Shown in pieces: positions 34,256 to 44,512 of a stretch of DNA of 64,000 nucleotides. The position numbers and the translations under genes were made by a program. The notes beneath the pieces were generated by a model. That model made no database searches and was not told the DNA's origin. It saw nothing but the letters and a program-made list of their open reading frames with translations. This DNA is from Microglena sp. YARC. Taxonomy: Eukaryota > Chlorophyta > Chlorophyceae > Chlamydomonadales > Chlamydomonadaceae. The stretch covers positions 100,311,209 to 100,375,208 of the forward strand of contig CM039462.1 of NCBI GenBank assembly GCA_022414725.1, in the 5' to 3' direction. Each line of letters opens with the position of its first letter. Position 1 is the first letter of the stretch.

Positions 34256-34577
34256 GTAGCTCATTAAGTGGATTAGGCAGTTTAAATTTTTGGTTTCTGT
34301 AGATGATACTGCAGACTCAGTACTCTTTACAAGAGAGAAGATACCAATAACTCGCATCAGTGCGATAGATATAGAGATCATATCTGTATTGCATAGTACT
34401 GCATTGCGGCAGGCAGGCCATAGCTGGCTTCGACGCCTAGTGGCAGATGACTCGTGCCCTGGATGGGACTTAGACTTGCGCATGCTTTGCCTACTCCAGA
34501 GATGACGTATAAGTCAGACTACAACATACATACCGGTAGGCTTGGTGTCCGCATGTACTTTGGTTAGGTTTCATGCA
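34256..34577. other. No gene seen
   Basis: Ordinary sequence with short ORFs on both strands and no motif. Confidence 0.35.
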
Positions 34578-34772
34578 GGATTGCAGGGTACTTCAGGAAG
34601 ACCCCCAGCTCTGGTGCTTGAGACGCAAATAACTGTATAGCCTGCGTTTTGCGACGCAATGGACCCTTCCTTCTGATCAACGGACCTTCCCTCCCCACGT
34701 TGCGTCCTGCGACGAAACGGACTCTATGATGTTGCGTCTGCGACGGAGGACGCAGCGCCCTGAACAACCCTA
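34578..34772. mobile_element. GACGCA-rich element with hAT-like termini
   Basis: Begins CAGGGTACTTCAGGAAGACC and ends GCCCTGAACAACCCTA, so the ends are imperfect inverted repeats (AGGGTACTTCAGG against AGGGTTGTTCAGG). The interior is full of TGCGTCCTGCGACG-like motifs. The inverse copy is at 46692-46861. No exact 8-bp target duplication is visible. Confidence 0.55.
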
Positions 34773-35805
34773 GTCACATGGTATATCAGCCTTTAGGCTG
34801 CCCACTGTCTGCAGGCGGGGCAAACATTGGTAGCATCAACACCACAACGCCAACAGGGTTGTTATTAGGGGCTCCATATTCTATGCCTGCGACGCAGTGG
34901 ACCCTCCCAAATATGTGTATGTGATGCAATACGCAGCATGTAAAACAACCTTGCATGCTCCCACAATCGCATGCAACTGGTCACATGCCGTGGTTTGATT
35001 TTGATTTTGAATTGTTACTTGGTTCTTCAGCCAACTCTGGGCTTGGTTACATGGCTCCGGTCCAGAGTTGTCCTCCACCAGCCCCCGCCCCCGGCCCCCG
35101 GCCGCCCCCGGCCGAGGTTGCCCAGAATTACCAGATTGCGGTTATAGTACTGCCCCAAGTACTCATCTTACTAAACACACACACACACTCGCCATGAGGA
35201 CAGGTTCGTACACTCTCCGTCCTATTTCCGTCCCCTTTAGCTACACCGCAGTGTCTTATCTTCCTTCCTTTCATCCACGCCACGGCGCGCTCTCTCCTTA
35301 TTCACAGAGACTGGTATACTGCCGACCTGCCACATCGAACGGCGTTCCAGGCGTTACCGACTCTACTGCCGCTGCTACTTAAACTTGGACTTCTGTTACG
35401 TGGCTCTAGCCTTGAAGGCTGCTCGCCGTCCTCGGCAGTAACCGCATCATTTAAAACGTTGTTGTCTCAACACTTGATCCGATCTCTTCATACTTTCCTC
35501 TCTCCTTTCACAACCCTTCATACAATCAAATTGCGGTCGCAGCATCGACGACGAAGTTATCTAGTTGTCCGGTCGGCTCTGGAGGTAGAATAATTGTTCC
35601 GTACGCAAACGAAGGCACCTAACCGTCTGCAAACAAACACCAACCTGGGCGAAGAACCACCAGAATTTGGGACCCAGGACTCAGCATCAGTTAGCCTCGG
35701 GGGACTGCCTCCGCTGGTTCGCTAGATCGACTGCCTCGTCACCCGACACCGCCGTGGACCACCCAAACTGACTTACCACGGTATGTTGTCCACCTGTCCT
35801 GTTTT
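34773..35805. other. Mostly unclassified sequence
   Basis: Contains a GACGCAGTGGACCCTCCC fragment near 34890, a fragment of the TTCAGCCAACTCTGGGCT family near 35020 and a C-rich patch near 35080. The forward frame 35068-35382 (104 aa) is Pro/Ser/Thr-rich and not recognised. Confidence 0.35.
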
Positions 35806-35816
35806 GAAGTATGTTT

Positions 35817-35954
35817 TTCAGCAGCTCCATTTCCCCTGCCAAATCCGAAGCTAGTTAGTGTGTCTGAAACCTGACCTGACAGGCTCTCCAATGAAAAATG
35901 CTGAAAGCTTTGGGCTTGACCTAGTGACTGGAAGCTGCCATGCGTAGCCCCAAA
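35817..35954. mobile_element. CTAGGCAGCTCC inverted-repeat element, degraded
   Basis: Left CAGCAGCTCCATTTCCCCTG, right GGAAGCTGCCATGCGTAGCC. The interior TGTGTCTGAAACCTGAC and AAGCTTTGGGCTTGACC match other copies. Confidence 0.55.
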
Positions 35955-36017
35955 GATAAACATCCGGGCTGGGTCTCCCCTTCTCATCTCTCGGTTATAT
36001 TTCAGTTGTGTAGTTTT

Positions 36018-36036
36018 GTCGTGTGTGTGTGTGTGC

Positions 36037-36078
<42 letters not shown>

Positions 36079-36240
36079 CCCAAGAACCGACAGCATGTTA
36101 GTTTGCAGTTGTTAGTTTGCAGTTGTCTGTGACCATGCCTCCTCATGCCAACGCCGATGCACATGTACATGCACATGCCTATGCCCGCACCCATGCACAT
36201 GCACATGACCACGCACATGCACGTCCCCATGCCTTTGGTT
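36018..36240. repeat. GT microsatellite and CATGCACATG repeat
   Basis: (GT)n at 36019-36077, then CATGCACATGCCTATGCCC-type repeats at 36150-36220. Confidence 0.75.
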
Positions 36241-36375
36241 CAGTATCATTGGTTCTTATTCTCATTCCTTTTTCACATTCTCGATATCCTTAATTGTTGC
36301 TGTCAATCTGTTTATCTCTATTGTTGCTGCTCGTTATTCCTGTTCGGCAAATGGTTATATGCTTGATACTTTCGC

Positions 36376-36542
36376 TGAACTGAAGAAGCTGCTGGGTTCA
36401 AACCCCTACAGGTGCGCTTTAGTGTTCGCTGTCGCTGTCAACCACCATGGTGGCACTGTCCAGGTGAAGTAGCAGCCCGTCCTCTACCGCCGTAAGATAG
36501 GACTTCCTTAATACCACGCCCCACCAGGCGTTATCATTGCTT
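36376..36542 (+). mobile_element. tRNA-derived SINE, second head type, 5' truncated
   Basis: Retains a degenerate B box (GGGTTCAAACCCC), GCGCTTTAGTGTTCGCTGTC, GTAGCAGCCCGTCCTCTACC and the shared tail CACCAGGCGTTATCATTGC. Same subfamily as 44915-45116. Confidence 0.7.
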
Positions 36543-36692
36543 TTTCTTCTAGACTTTTAGGAGGGGCCATCAACAAGTACTATACAAACTTGTCCCCAGC
36601 ATATATGGCAGAGGTATAATTCGCATGTTCATTTGATCAGCTCTGAATCCCCTGGGTAGCTGGTTTTGGGTCAACAGAGCTGGAGGCACAGG

Positions 36693-38325
36693 TCTGCATA
36701 CATGGCATTTATGGAGCATGGTGTGTGGTGTGTGTTTGAGAGAGGTCTGCATACATGGCATACATGGAGTATGGTGTGTGTGTGTGTGACAGAGGTCTGC
36801 ATTTATGGCATTCATGGAGCAGGGTGTGGGGTGTGTGTGTGTGAGATAGAGGTCTGCATACATGGCATACATGGCGCACATGGAGCAGGGTGTGGTGTGT
36901 GTGTGTGTGAGAGAGAGGTCTGCATACATGGCATACATGGCGTACATGGAGCAGGGTGTGGGGTGTGTGTGTGTGAGAGAGGTCCGCAACCATGGCATTC
37001 ATGGAGCATAGTGTGTGGTATGTGTGTGAGAGAGAGAGGTCTGCATACATGGAGCATGGTGTGTGGTGAGTCTGTAGAGAAAGGTCTGCATGTATGGCAT
37101 TCATGGAGCATGGTGTGTGGTGTGTGTGTGAGAGAGGTCCGCATACATAGCATACATGGAGCATGGTGTGTGGTGTGTGTGTGAGAGAGAGGTCTGCATT
37201 TATGGCATTCATGGAGCATGGTGTGTGGTGTGTGTGTGAGAGAGAGGTTTGCGTACATGGCATTCGTGAAGCATGGTGTGTGGTGTGTGTGTGAGAGAGG
37301 TCCGCATACATAGCATACATGGCGTACATGGAGCATGGTGTGGTGTGTGTGTGTGAGAGAGGTTTGCATACATGGCATTCGTGAAGCATGGTGTGTGGTG
37401 TGGGTGTGTGAGAGAGAGGTCTGCATACATGGAGCATGGTGTGTGGTGTGTGTGCGTGAGAGAGGTCTGCACACATGGCATACATGGAGCATGGTGTGTG
37501 GTGTGTGTGTGTGTGAGAGAGGTCTGCACACATGGCATACATGGAGCATGGTGTGTGGTGTGTGTGTGTGAGAGAGGTCTGCATACATGGAGCATGGTGT
37601 GTGGTGTGTGTGTGTGTGAGAGAGGTCTGCACACATGGCATACATGGAGCATGGTGTGGGGTGTGTGTGTGTGTGAGAGAGAGGTCTGCATACATGGCAT
37701 ACATGGAGCACGGTGTGTGGTGTGTGTGTGAGAGAGGTTTGCATACAATGCATTCGTGAAGCATGGTGTGTGGTGTGTGTGTGTGAGAGAGAGGTCTGCA
37801 TACATGGAGCATGGTGTGTGGTGTGTGTCTGTGAGTGAGAGGTCTGCATACATGGCATTCGTGACGCATGGTGTATGGTGTGTGTGAGAGAGAGAGGTCT
37901 GCATACATGGAGCATGGTGTGTGGTGTGTGTCTGTGAGAGAGAGGTCTGCATACATGGCATACATGGAGCATGGTGTGTGGTGTGTGTGTGTGACAGAGG
38001 TCTGCATACATGGAGCATGGTGTGTGGTGTGTGTCTGTGAGTGAGAGGTCTGCATACATGGCATACATGGAGCATGGTGTGTGGTGTGTGTCTGTGAGAG
38101 AGAGGTCTGCATACATGGCATACATGGAGCATGGTGTGGTGTGTGTGTGTGTGACAGAGGTCTGCATACATGGAGCATGGTGTGTGGTGTGTGTCTGTGA
38201 GTGAGAGGTCTGCATACATGGCATACATGGAGCATGGTGTGTGGTGTGCGTGTGTGAGAGAGGTCCGCATACATGGCGTACATGGAGCATGGTGTGTGGT
38301 GTGTGTGTGCGTGAGAGAGGTCTGC
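36693..38325. repeat. ~50-60-bp tandem array with GGTCTGCATACATGG
   Basis: About thirty variable-length units of GAGAGAGGTCTGCATACATG, GCATACATGGAGCATGGTGT and GTGGTGTGTGTGTGAGAGAG. Open frames of more than 500 codons on the minus strand are repeat translations rich in His/Thr/Cys, and are rejected. Confidence 0.9.
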
Positions 38326-38430
38326 TAAAGGCGTTATCGTTAGTGTTGTTGCTGCTATTTCTCGTTTTCATTCTCATCCTCAGTCGGCTGATTGTTCTGC
38401 ATCGTCTTTCTTCCTACTGATTCTTTTTTT

Positions 38431-38603
38431 GCTACTCATGGTAGCTTCCCACCAGCTCCACTAGCCCGCCACTGGTTCAAACCCAAAGCTTGCAGCTGCA
38501 TTGGAATGCCTGTTATGTCACCTTTCAGGCGCACTAGGTAGCTTCTGGTCTGGCCCAAGCACAGGGAAAGGGAGCTGCCTAGTAGCTGCTACCCGTAGCC
38601 CCA
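38431..38603. mobile_element. CTAGGCAGCTCC inverted-repeat element
   Basis: Left GCTACTCATGGTAGCTTCCC, right GGAGCTGCCTAGTAGCTGCT with ACCCGTAGCCC. The interior has GCATTGGAATGCCTGTTATG and TGGCCCAAGCACAGGGAAA. Confidence 0.65.
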
Positions 38604-38701
38604 AACAGATACAGCGATTCTTCCAATCTTTGTTGTTGACCCTAGCTCCTATTAGCTCGCCCAACTCCTTTAAATCCTGTCTGCTACTCTGTTTTTCTTT
38701 T

Positions 38702-38874
38702 CGGCTACCAGCTCCAGCTTCTAGGCAGCCCCCTGAGACTGTCACTTGGCCAAATCCAAAGATTCCAGGAGCACTGGAAAGCTGATGATATCAGCTTCTA
38801 GGTTCCTAGGTTGCTTAAGGTTTGGATGAAGAGAGAGCCCTGGGGGCTGTCTAGAAGCAGCTGCTCATAGCTGA
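38702..38874. mobile_element. CTAGGCAGCTCC inverted-repeat element
   Basis: Left CAGCTCCAGCTTCTAGGCAG, right GGGGCTGTCTAGAAGCAGCT with GCTCATAGCTG. It directly follows the previous element. Confidence 0.65.
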
Positions 38875-38933
38875 AAAGGAAAACTATGATCACCTCTTAT
38901 CCTTTCTTTTTGGCTCTGAGCAACAGCTTTTAT

Positions 38934-39085
38934 AGATTGAATTTGAATTGTTACATGGTTCTTCAGCCAACTCTGGGCTGCTCACTGTCTGCCAATTCCA
39001 AGTGCCCCGTGCGATACCCACAGAAACCAGGGAGCACACTAAGCCGATTAGGCAGTTTAAAGACTTGTCCAGGCCAGCCCACCAA
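38934..39085. repeat. Dispersed CTCTGGGCTGCTCAC family copy
   Basis: GAATTTGAATTGTTACATGG, TTCTTCAGCCAACTCTGGGC, TGCCCCGTGCGATACCCACA and TTAAAGACTTGTCCAGGCC. The best-preserved copy of this ~140-bp family in the window. Confidence 0.65.
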
Positions 39086-39840
39086 ATATGTCTTTTCACC
39101 CCTTAGTATATTCACCCCGGCTTCCTTATAGGTGAATAGTCCCAAGGTCCCATATTTGCTTAGGAGTGTGGATAGTGCTGTGTTTGTGGTCTGTATGTGT
39201 GTGTGTGTTTGGTGGTGGTGGTGGGGGGACATGAGACAGTTTAAAGACTTATCCAGGCCAGCAACAACTTTTAGGGAGCTCTCTTGACTGGAAATTCAGC
39301 CAAATCTAATGCAACGTAGTGCACCTTGAAGCTGACACACTCAGCCGTCCAGAAAAGCTGACATATTTTGGTGTAGCACATTGGCAGGCTCAGCTAGCTT
39401 CCTAGAAGCTGTTTAGAAAAGCCGAAAAGAGAAGTCATCGCGGCGTTGCAAGCGACGCAGAATATTGGCGTAGAGTGTTGCCTATCGGAGCGACAGGTGG
39501 CAACGGAATCGAGTGCTGCGGACCCAAGCCAGGGTTTACCAGACAGTTAGGGCCAGGGTTTCTTGTGGGCGGACTGACGGACAACGCGGTCACCTTTGCC
39601 GGTTTGCTCTGCTCTGCTTTTCTTGGATTTGCTTGGCTTGGCTTGGCTTGGCTTGGCTGAAAGAAACAGGTTGCGATTTGTTGGGTTTCAGTTCACCAGT
39701 GCTTGTTTTATATACAGCCCTTCCAAATATTGAGGTTGGGCAAGTCTATTCAGCCTATTTGGCTACGCCTTAATGGGCTAGGCTGTAAAAAAAAGCATGC
39801 CTTCCTCACTGAATCACTGCCAAAACCTTCTTTGTGTCCC
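39086..39840. repeat. Mosaic of dispersed repeat fragments
   Basis: 39270-39425 is a degraded CTAGGCAGCTCC-type element with AGTGCACCTTGAAGCTGACA. 39428-39600 is an inverted GGCGGAGCCCC-family copy. GGCTTGGCTTGGCTTGG lies near 39640. 39672-39785 holds a fragment with CAAGTCTATTCAGCCTATTT. No gene. Confidence 0.5.
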
Positions 39841-39856
39841 AGTCTGCCTCGTCCTA

Positions 39857-40215
39857 CCTGCTAGCCCGGTCTGCCATCTGGAGAGAAAGCAGTATGCATA
39901 CCACGGCCCTAGCTGGTGGCCTCGTCTTCCATCTGGAGGGAAAGCAGTACGCATACCACGGCCCTAGCTGCTAGCCCGGTCTGCCATCTGGAGAGAAAGC
40001 AGTACGCATACCACGGCCCTAGCTGCTAGCCTGGTCTGCCATCTGGAGAGAAAGCAGTGCGCACACCACGGCCCTAGCTGGGAGCCTGGTCTTCCATCTG
40101 GAGAGGAAGCAGTACGCTTACCTCCGCCCTAGCTGCAAGCCTGGTCTGCCATCTGGAGAGAAAGCAGTACGCATACCTCCGCCCTAGCTGGTAGGCCGGT
40201 CAGCCATCTCGAGAG
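39857..40215. repeat. 55-bp tandem array (six units)
   Basis: CTGCCATCTGGAGAGAAAGC, AGTACGCATACCACGGCCCT and AGCTGCTAGCC recur with starts at 39871, 39926 and 39981. Confidence 0.85.
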
Positions 40216-40278
40216 GGACGGGCTGAAAGTTAGAGGAACATTGCCAACAACTTGAACTTGGTTATATAGCTTCTGCCA

Positions 40279-40493
40279 AGCCTCTTTAGCGATTACAATG
40301 GTCTAGTGGTAGACCAGATTGCTAAGGAACGAAGAGTCGGGGGTTCGACTCCCCCTTCGGTCGCTCTTGGCGTTGCAGGTCGTCGTCAACCGCGATGGTA
40401 GCTTGTCCAGTTGAGGTAGGAGACCGCTCCCTACCCGCGTACGACGGGCTCCCTTAACACCACGCCCCACCAGGCGTTATCATTACCTTTTTT
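40279..40493 (+). mobile_element. tRNA-derived SINE, copy 3
   Basis: A box TGGTCTAGTGG, B box GGTTCGACTCC, body GTAGCTTGTCCAGTTGAGGT, tail CACCAGGCGTTATCATTACC plus T-run. Target duplication TAGCTTCTGCCA at 40267-40278 and 40494-40505. The most complete copy of this head type. Confidence 0.88.
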
Positions 40494-40568
40494 TAGCTTC
40501 TGCCAGCAATTTGGCTGCTTGCTGTCTTGGGCGGCACAAATACATTTACCAGGAACATTGGCAAGGAG

Positions 40569-41516
40569 ATGTCCCAAAGAAGCAGTGGGAACCCTGAAAA
40601 TGCTGACTCTTACCTAGAGGATGTATCCAACATTGGCTTGCATGACCCACACCACTTGGCAGCTGTCTCCAACATTGTCTTGCATGAACCGCACCATATG
40701 ACAGCTATCTCCAACATTAGCTTGCATGACCCACACCATAGGGCAGCTGTCTCTAACATGGGCTTGCATGACCCGCACCTAGAGGCTGTTGGCTTTGGGT
40801 CGGCAGAGCTGCAAGTGAATCTACTTATTCGCCATGTTGTCACTAACACATTGATTGGGAACTATGAAGATGCTGACCCTATCTCAGAAGCTCCTGGCCC
40901 TAACTCAGAAGCTGCTGGTCCTAGTTCAGAAGCTGCTGGCCCTAACTCAGAAGCTGCTGGTCATAACTCAGAAGCTGCTGGTCATAATTCAGAAGCTGCT
41001 GGTCATAACTCAGAAGCTGCTGGTCCTAATTCAGAAGCTGCTAGCCCTAACTCAGAAGCTGCTGGTCATAATTCAGAAGCTGCAGGTCATAATTCAGAAG
41101 CTCCTGGTCCTATCTCAGAAGCTGCTGGCCCTAACTCAGAAGTTGCTGACCCTAACCCAGGCAGCATTAGTTTACGTCTACATGGAATTCTTAAGGTACC
41201 TGGATTACAGGTACCTGGATCTGAGATTCTTAGATCTGAAGTACCTGGATCTGAGATTCTTATGTCTGAAGTACCTGAATCTGAGATTCTTAGATCTGAA
41301 GTACCTGGATCTGAGGCTCTGGGATCTGAGGTTCTGGAATCTGAGGTACCTGGATCTGGAATCGCTGAGACTAGAACGACAGATCCCATACCCCAGGGGG
41401 GTACTGAGTGTAACGGAAAACGGCCGAGAAGTCCTGGCGCTTGCACCTCCGCTGCTCATTGTGAGCGTCGTGTGAAACAGCCCAAAAGTCAATCTGCCAA
41501 TGGGGGGGGGACATGA
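40569..41516 (+). CDS. Hypothetical repeat protein built of three in-frame minisatellites
   Basis: From the first ATG at 40569 the frame runs 315 codons to TGA at 41514. It contains four 14-residue repeats (SNIVLHEPHHMTA type, 42 bp), a short unique spacer (VGFGSAELQVNLLIRHVV), about thirteen 7-residue repeats (SEAAGHN / SEAAGPN, 21 bp) and about six 10-residue repeats (VPGSEILRSE, 30 bp). A basic tail follows (GKRPRSPGACTSAAHCERRV). All three periods are multiples of 3, which argues for coding. A second frame (40855-41475) is also open, which argues for caution. The product is not recognised. The frame continues upstream to 40527 without an ATG, so the start could be in another exon. A SINE ends 75 bp upstream. 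Confidence 0.45.
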   Translation: MSQRSSGNPENADSYLEDVSNIGLHDPHHLAAVSNIVLHEPHHMTAISNISLHDPHHRAAVSNMGLHDPHLEAVGFGSAELQVNLLIRHVVTNTLIGNYEDADPISEAPGPNSEAAGPSSEAAGPNSEAAGHNSEAAGHNSEAAGHNSEAAGPNSEAASPNSEAAGHNSEAAGHNSEAPGPISEAAGPNSEVADPNPGSISLRLHGILKVPGLQVPGSEILRSEVPGSEILMSEVPESEILRSEVPGSEALGSEVLESEVPGSGIAETRTTDPIPQGGTECNGKRPRSPGACTSAAHCERRVKQPKSQSANGGGT

Positions 41517-41555
41517 GGTCTGAAATATACGCATTCAGCATCAATCATGATGCAA

Positions 41556-41690
41556 TTGAAATTGAATTATTGCGTGTTTTTCAGCCAACTCTAGGCTGCT
41601 CACCATCTTCCAATTCCAAGTCCTCCCGTGCAAAACCCATGGAAACCAGGGAGCACACTAAACTAATTAGTTGATTATGATGAGTTGCAA
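41556..41690. repeat. Dispersed CTCTGGGCTGCTCAC family copy
   Basis: TTCAGCCAACTCTAGGCTGC, then AACCCATGGAAACCAGGGAG. It lies directly 3' of the repeat-protein ORF. Confidence 0.6.
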
Positions 41691-41694
41691 TGCC

Positions 41695-42175
41695 TCCTCT
41701 TGCAAGATTGCTGCCACCATGTATGTGGGAGGTTGGATCCTGTGCCCACTGCTTTATTTTGGGGGCTACACGAAGCAGCTTCTTGGCAGCTCTCCATCCT
41801 TGAGCCAAACCTGAGTCCACTGTTTGGGGGAGGTTGAATCCTGTGTCGTATTAGTTGACCATGATAAGGTGACCATGATGCAACTCATGAGTTGACCATG
41901 ATGAGTTGCAATGCCTCTTCTTGCAAGATTGCTGCCACCATGTGTGTGGGAGGTTGGATCCTGTGTCCACTGCTTTATTTTGGGGGGTACACGAATCAGC
42001 TTCTTGGCAGCTTTCCATCCTTGAGCCAAACCTGAGTCCACTGTTTTGGGGAGGTTGAATCCTGTGTCCACTGTTATATTTTGGGGGCTACACGAAGCAG
42101 CTTCTAGGCAGCTCTCCATCCTTGAGCCAAACCTGAGTCCACTGTTTTGGGGAGGTTGGATCCTGTGGCCACTGT
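41695..42175. repeat. Tandem ~108/~240-bp units
   Basis: TTTTGGGGGCTACACGAAGC, AGCTTCTTGGCAGCTCTCCA, TCCTTGAGCCAAACCTGAGT and CCACTGTTTTGGGGAGGTTG recur four times. The unit includes the left arm of the CTAGGCAGCTCC element. Confidence 0.7.
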
Positions 42176-42179
42176 TTTT

Positions 42180-42399
42180 GGCGGAGCCCCACCTTCTAGG
42201 GGGCCCTAGAAGAGGGCTAGAGCCCCCAAGTTCACTTATCGTTCTGTGCGACCGACGACAAAAACGAGGCCTGACACGTCAGCCAACTGTCTCATAACTA
42301 ACTGGCTTTGGTCAGCTCCATTCCGTTGCCACCTGCCGTTCCGTTGCCAGCACTCACTGCCCATTTTCCGCGTCGCTTGCGACGCTGCATAGAACTTGT
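42180..42399 (+). repeat. GGCGGAGCCCC dispersed repeat, long copy
   Basis: GGCGGAGCCCCACCTTCTAG, hairpin partner GGCTAGAGCCCCC, AGGCCTGACACGTCAGCCAA, end TTCCGCGTCGCTTGCGACGC with TGCATAGAACTTGT. Confidence 0.7.
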
Positions 42400-42407
42400 A
42401 TTGTTTT

Positions 42408-42773
42408 GCTGCACGAAGCAGCTTCTAGGCAGCTCCCCATCCTTGAGCCAAACCTAAGGCTAGGTAGCGCATCTGAAAGCTAACATTAAGGGCATTCCAG
42501 TGAATCTGAAAGCATTGCGCTTGACTCTAGTCTTGTGGTACACCAAATCGCTTAAACGAAGCGGAGTCGGGGGTTCGATTCCCTCTACGGTCACCCTGAG
42601 CGTTGCAGGTCGTTGTCAACCGCGATGGTCGCTTGTCCAGTCGAGGTGGTAGACCGTTCTCTACCCGCGTACAACGGGTCCCCTTAATACCACGCCCCAC
42701 CAAGTGTTATCATTACTTTGCGCTTGACTCAGTGGCTGTCTTATGAAGGAGGGTGGAAGCTGCCATGCGGATC
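42408..42773. mobile_element. CTAGGCAGCTCC inverted-repeat element split by a SINE
   Basis: The left part (42408-42527) opens GCTGCACGAAGCAGCTTCTA and runs to TTGCGCTTGACTC. The right part resumes at 42718 with the same 13 bases and ends GGAAGCTGCCATGCGGATCC. The SINE at 42528-42717 accounts for the interruption, so the inverted-repeat element is the older insertion. Confidence 0.75.
42528..42717 (+). mobile_element. tRNA-derived SINE, copy 4, with 13-bp target duplication
   Basis: Head slightly 5' truncated (starts TAGTCTTGTGGTACACC). B box GGTTCGATTCC, body GTCAACCGCGATGGTCGCTT, tail CACCAAGTGTTATCATTAC. TTGCGCTTGACTC lies on both sides (42515-42527 and 42718-42730). Confidence 0.9.
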
Positions 42774-43100
42774 CCCAACATATAACGGTGGGCACAGTAT
42801 CCAAACTCCCCAATGCATGGCGGCAACGGAATGGAGCTGGGTGTAAGCTGCCATGCGGATCCCCAACATATAACAGTGGGCATAGTATCCAAACTCCCCA
42901 ATGCATGGCGGCAACGGAATGGAGCTGGGTGGAAGCTGCCATGCGGATCCCCAACATATAACAGTGGGCATAGTATCCAAACTCCCCAATGCATGGCGGC
43001 AACGGAATGGAGCTGGGTGGAAGCTGCCATGCGGATCCCCAACATATAACAGTGGGCACAGTATCCAAACTCCCCAATGCATGGCGGCAACGGAATGGAG
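42755..43100. repeat. 88-bp tandem array (four units)
   Basis: AAGCTGCCATGCGGATCCCC, AACATATAACAGTGGGCATA, GTATCCAAACTCCCCAATGC and ATGGCGGCAACGGAATGGAG, with starts 88 bp apart (42761, 42849). The unit begins with the right end of the split inverted-repeat element. Confidence 0.85.
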
Positions 43101-43104
43101 CTGA

Positions 43105-43236
43105 CCGAAGCCAGTTAGATATGACTATATGAGACAGTTGGCTGACGTGTCAGGCCTCGTTTTTCTTGTCGGTGGGTAGCACAGAAGGACAGGTGAACAT
43201 GGGGGCTCTGGTCCCCCAGAAGGGGGGGCTCCGCCC
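43105..43236 (-). repeat. GGCGGAGCCCC dispersed repeat, inverted
   Basis: On the minus strand it starts GGCGGAGCCCCCCCTTCTGG and shows GGCCTGACACGTCAGCCAAC. The distal end is truncated. Confidence 0.65.
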
Positions 43237-43290
43237 AAAACAGTGGACACAGTATCCAACTTGCCCAAGACATGGTGGCAGCAATACAAA

Positions 43291-43457
43291 GGGAACGGCG
43301 ATTTGATATCAATATATCATGTCATCATATAATATCATATGATGCCGGCAGTCTGACTAGGCTAAAGTTACCATTTATACCGTATACAATATAATTGTAT
43401 GCACTTTGTATGATATCATACTCGCCTTTGGTCAACATCATATGATATGCCGGTCCC
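43291..43457. mobile_element. GATATCATATGAT-core MITE, copy B2
   Basis: Ends GGGAACGGC and GCCGGTCCC, with TA on the right (43458-43459). The interior has GCCGGCAGTCTGACTAGGCT, AAAGTTACCATTTATACC and TCGCCTTTGGTCAACATCAT. Confidence 0.8.
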
Positions 43458-43554
43458 TAGCAATATATGGTGGCAGTAATATTGCAGGAGGAGGCATTGC
43501 TCCTAGTGTTCCTGGTCTTCCTCCTCCCTCCCCACCCCTGACATATGGAGGATG

Positions 43555-44040
43555 ATGGATATAATGTTGGTAGACGTCACAAGCCCCTGGCAGGATTGCA
43601 GCAGGTTGCACTACCCTCCTAAGCGTTGACAGTTGACTTGGCTTGGTAGACGTCACAAGCCTCTGGTTGGATTGGGACAGTTTGCTCTACCCATATGAGC
43701 GATGACAGTTGACTTGACTTGGTAGACGTCACAAGCCTCTGGTGGGATTGGGGTAGATTGCACTACCCTCCTAAGCGTTGACAGTTGGCTTGGCTTGGTA
43801 GACGTCACAAGCCTCTGGTGGGATTGCAGCAGGTTGCTCTACCCTCGTAAGCGTTGACAGTTGACTTGGCTTGGTAGAAGTCATGAGCCTGTGGTGGGAT
43901 TGCAGCAGGTTGCTGCACCCTCGTAAGCGTTGACAGTTGGCTTGGCTTGGTAAACGTCACAAGCCCCTGGTGGGATTGCAGCAGGTTTCTCTACCCACCT
44001 GAACAATTACAGTTGGCTTGGCTTGGTAGACGTCACGAGG
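43555..44040. repeat. ~76-bp array, relative of 31873-32890
   Basis: Six units with AGCGTTGACAGTTGACTTGG, CTTGGTAGACGTCACAAGCC and TCTGGTGGGATTGCAGCAGG. Same consensus as the earlier array but a distinct subfamily. Confidence 0.8.
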
Positions 44041-44056
44041 TTGCTGTACCCGCCAG

Positions 44057-44512
44057 GGTTGTTCTGCATCTTGAGATGCACCCAATTCCAAGATCTGCAA
44101 GTGAGACGCAATGGACCCTCCAAAATCTGTTTCTGAGACGCAACAGACCCTCCAACAAACGCAACCGACCAACTGGCTCTGCGTCGGAAACGCTACAGAT
44201 CCTCTAAAATCTGTGTCTGAGACGCAACAGCCCCTCCAACAAACGCAACCGACCAACTGGATCTGCGCCAGAGACGCTACGGATCCTCCCTAATATGTAC
44301 CTGGGACGCAACAGACCCTCCAGCAAACCAACCGACCAACTGGACCTACGTCTGAGACGCAGCTGACCTTCCAACAAACGCGATCGACCAACTGGGTCTG
44401 CGCCGGAGACGCAACAGACCCTCCAAAATCTGCATCTGACATGCAACCGACCCCCCAAAATCTGCATCTGAGACACAAGAGGCAGCATTTTGAACAACCG
44501 TGCTACCTACCA
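44057..44512. mobile_element. CAGGGTTGTTC-ended element filled with GACGCAAC minisatellite
   Basis: Left end CAGGGTTGTTCTGC, right end TTTTGAACAACCGTG (inverted). Between them are about five 80-90-bp units with GAGACGCAACAGACCCTCCA, ACAAACGCAACCGACCAACT and GGATCTGCGCCGGAGACGC. It appears to be the 34578 / 46692 element with its interior tandemly expanded. Confidence 0.6.

Noticed and set aside
36709..38377. Minus-strand ORFs of about 520 codons (His/Thr/Cys-rich)
   Set aside because: They are translations of the GGTCTGCATACATGG array. All minus frames are similarly open and show the same periodicity.
40855..41475. Alternative 206-residue frame (QKLLALTQKLL repeats)
   Set aside because: It overlaps the longer 40569-41516 frame and lacks the upstream 42-bp repeat block. 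Kept only as a caution.
42661..43104. Overlapping ORFs with MHWGVWILCPLLYVGDPHG or HGGNGMELG repeats
   Set aside because: They are produced by the 88-bp array in all frames. The repeat period is not a multiple of 3.
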